Below are positions 30,762 to 30,796 of a stretch of DNA of 30,796 bases, piece by piece. The notes under the pieces were generated by a model. The model was not told the origin of the DNA and searched no databases. It saw only the letters and a list, made by a program, of their open reading frames with translations. Made by a program: the position numbers and the translations under genes. Location: assembly GCA_900553185.1 (NCBI GenBank), contig USCT01000024.1, positions 1 through 30,796 on the forward strand, in the 5' to 3' direction. This DNA comes from an uncultured Bacteroides sp. GTDB lineage: Bacteria; Bacteroidota; Bacteroidia; Bacteroidales; Bacteroidaceae. How positions within the stretch are numbered: position 1 is the stretch's first letter; each line of letters begins with the position of its first letter.

Positions 30762-30796
30762 ATCGCTAATAATCAGTTACTTATCTTGCTGTTTAT

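Overview
The window reads as ordinary chromosome of a member of the Bacteroidales (Bacteroides/Phocaeicola-like; genus not resolved). The main evidence is a set of promoters matching the Bacteroidota pattern TTTG-N19-22-TAnnTTTG. They lie in front of cysK, the initiator tRNAs, the TetR gene, a sugar-nucleotidyltransferase gene and a LuxR-type regulator. Start codons lie about 16-30 nt downstream of the -7 boxes. A lipoprotein-type Omp85 protein (TamL), a MapA-like absence of strong Shine-Dalgarno sites and tRNA genes without encoded CCA fit the same group. No phage, insertion sequence, CRISPR array or plasmid gene was seen.

Layout. Positions 1-1416 hold the 3' end of tRNA-Val, cysK and two identical initiator tRNA genes. 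Positions 1593-3789 (+ strand) carry a TetR regulator, fabG and an RluA-type pseudouridine synthase. From 18566 down to 4103 seven genes lie on the minus strand: tamB and tamL (overlapping), a cyclophilin lipoprotein, an M16 peptidase, a MATE exporter and a hybrid histidine kinase (the last three joined by 4-nt ATGA overlaps), then a sigma-54 activator response regulator with its own -7 box. A nucleotidyltransferase gene runs the other way (18695-19600). Next, on the minus strand, come a choloylglycine-hydrolase-family enzyme (19662-20747), a LuxR-type response regulator, and a metal-efflux block (28775-21628). That block is a CzcA-type RND pump fused to its outer-membrane channel, a lipoprotein adaptor, and a LytS/LytTR-type two-component pair. 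The window closes with a second MATE exporter (+ strand).

How the genes connect. The Tam proteins build the outer membrane, and the downstream PPIase, peptidase, exporter and phosphorelay look like an envelope-stress or envelope-maintenance group. The CzcA-OMF fusion with its adaptor makes a complete tripartite pump, plausibly controlled by the adjacent two-component pair. 

The strongest candidates for something new are non-coding. (1) The second MATE gene has a leader with its own promoter, a 4-codon mini-ORF and a strong terminator, which resembles antibiotic-responsive attenuation. (2) A 14-bp motif is repeated three times with a 22-bp phase at 5569-5626 and recurs with the same spacing at 30541-30596. 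(3) A cluster of TGTGGA/TCCACA hexamers at 4063-4115 forms competing hairpins and resembles DnaA boxes.
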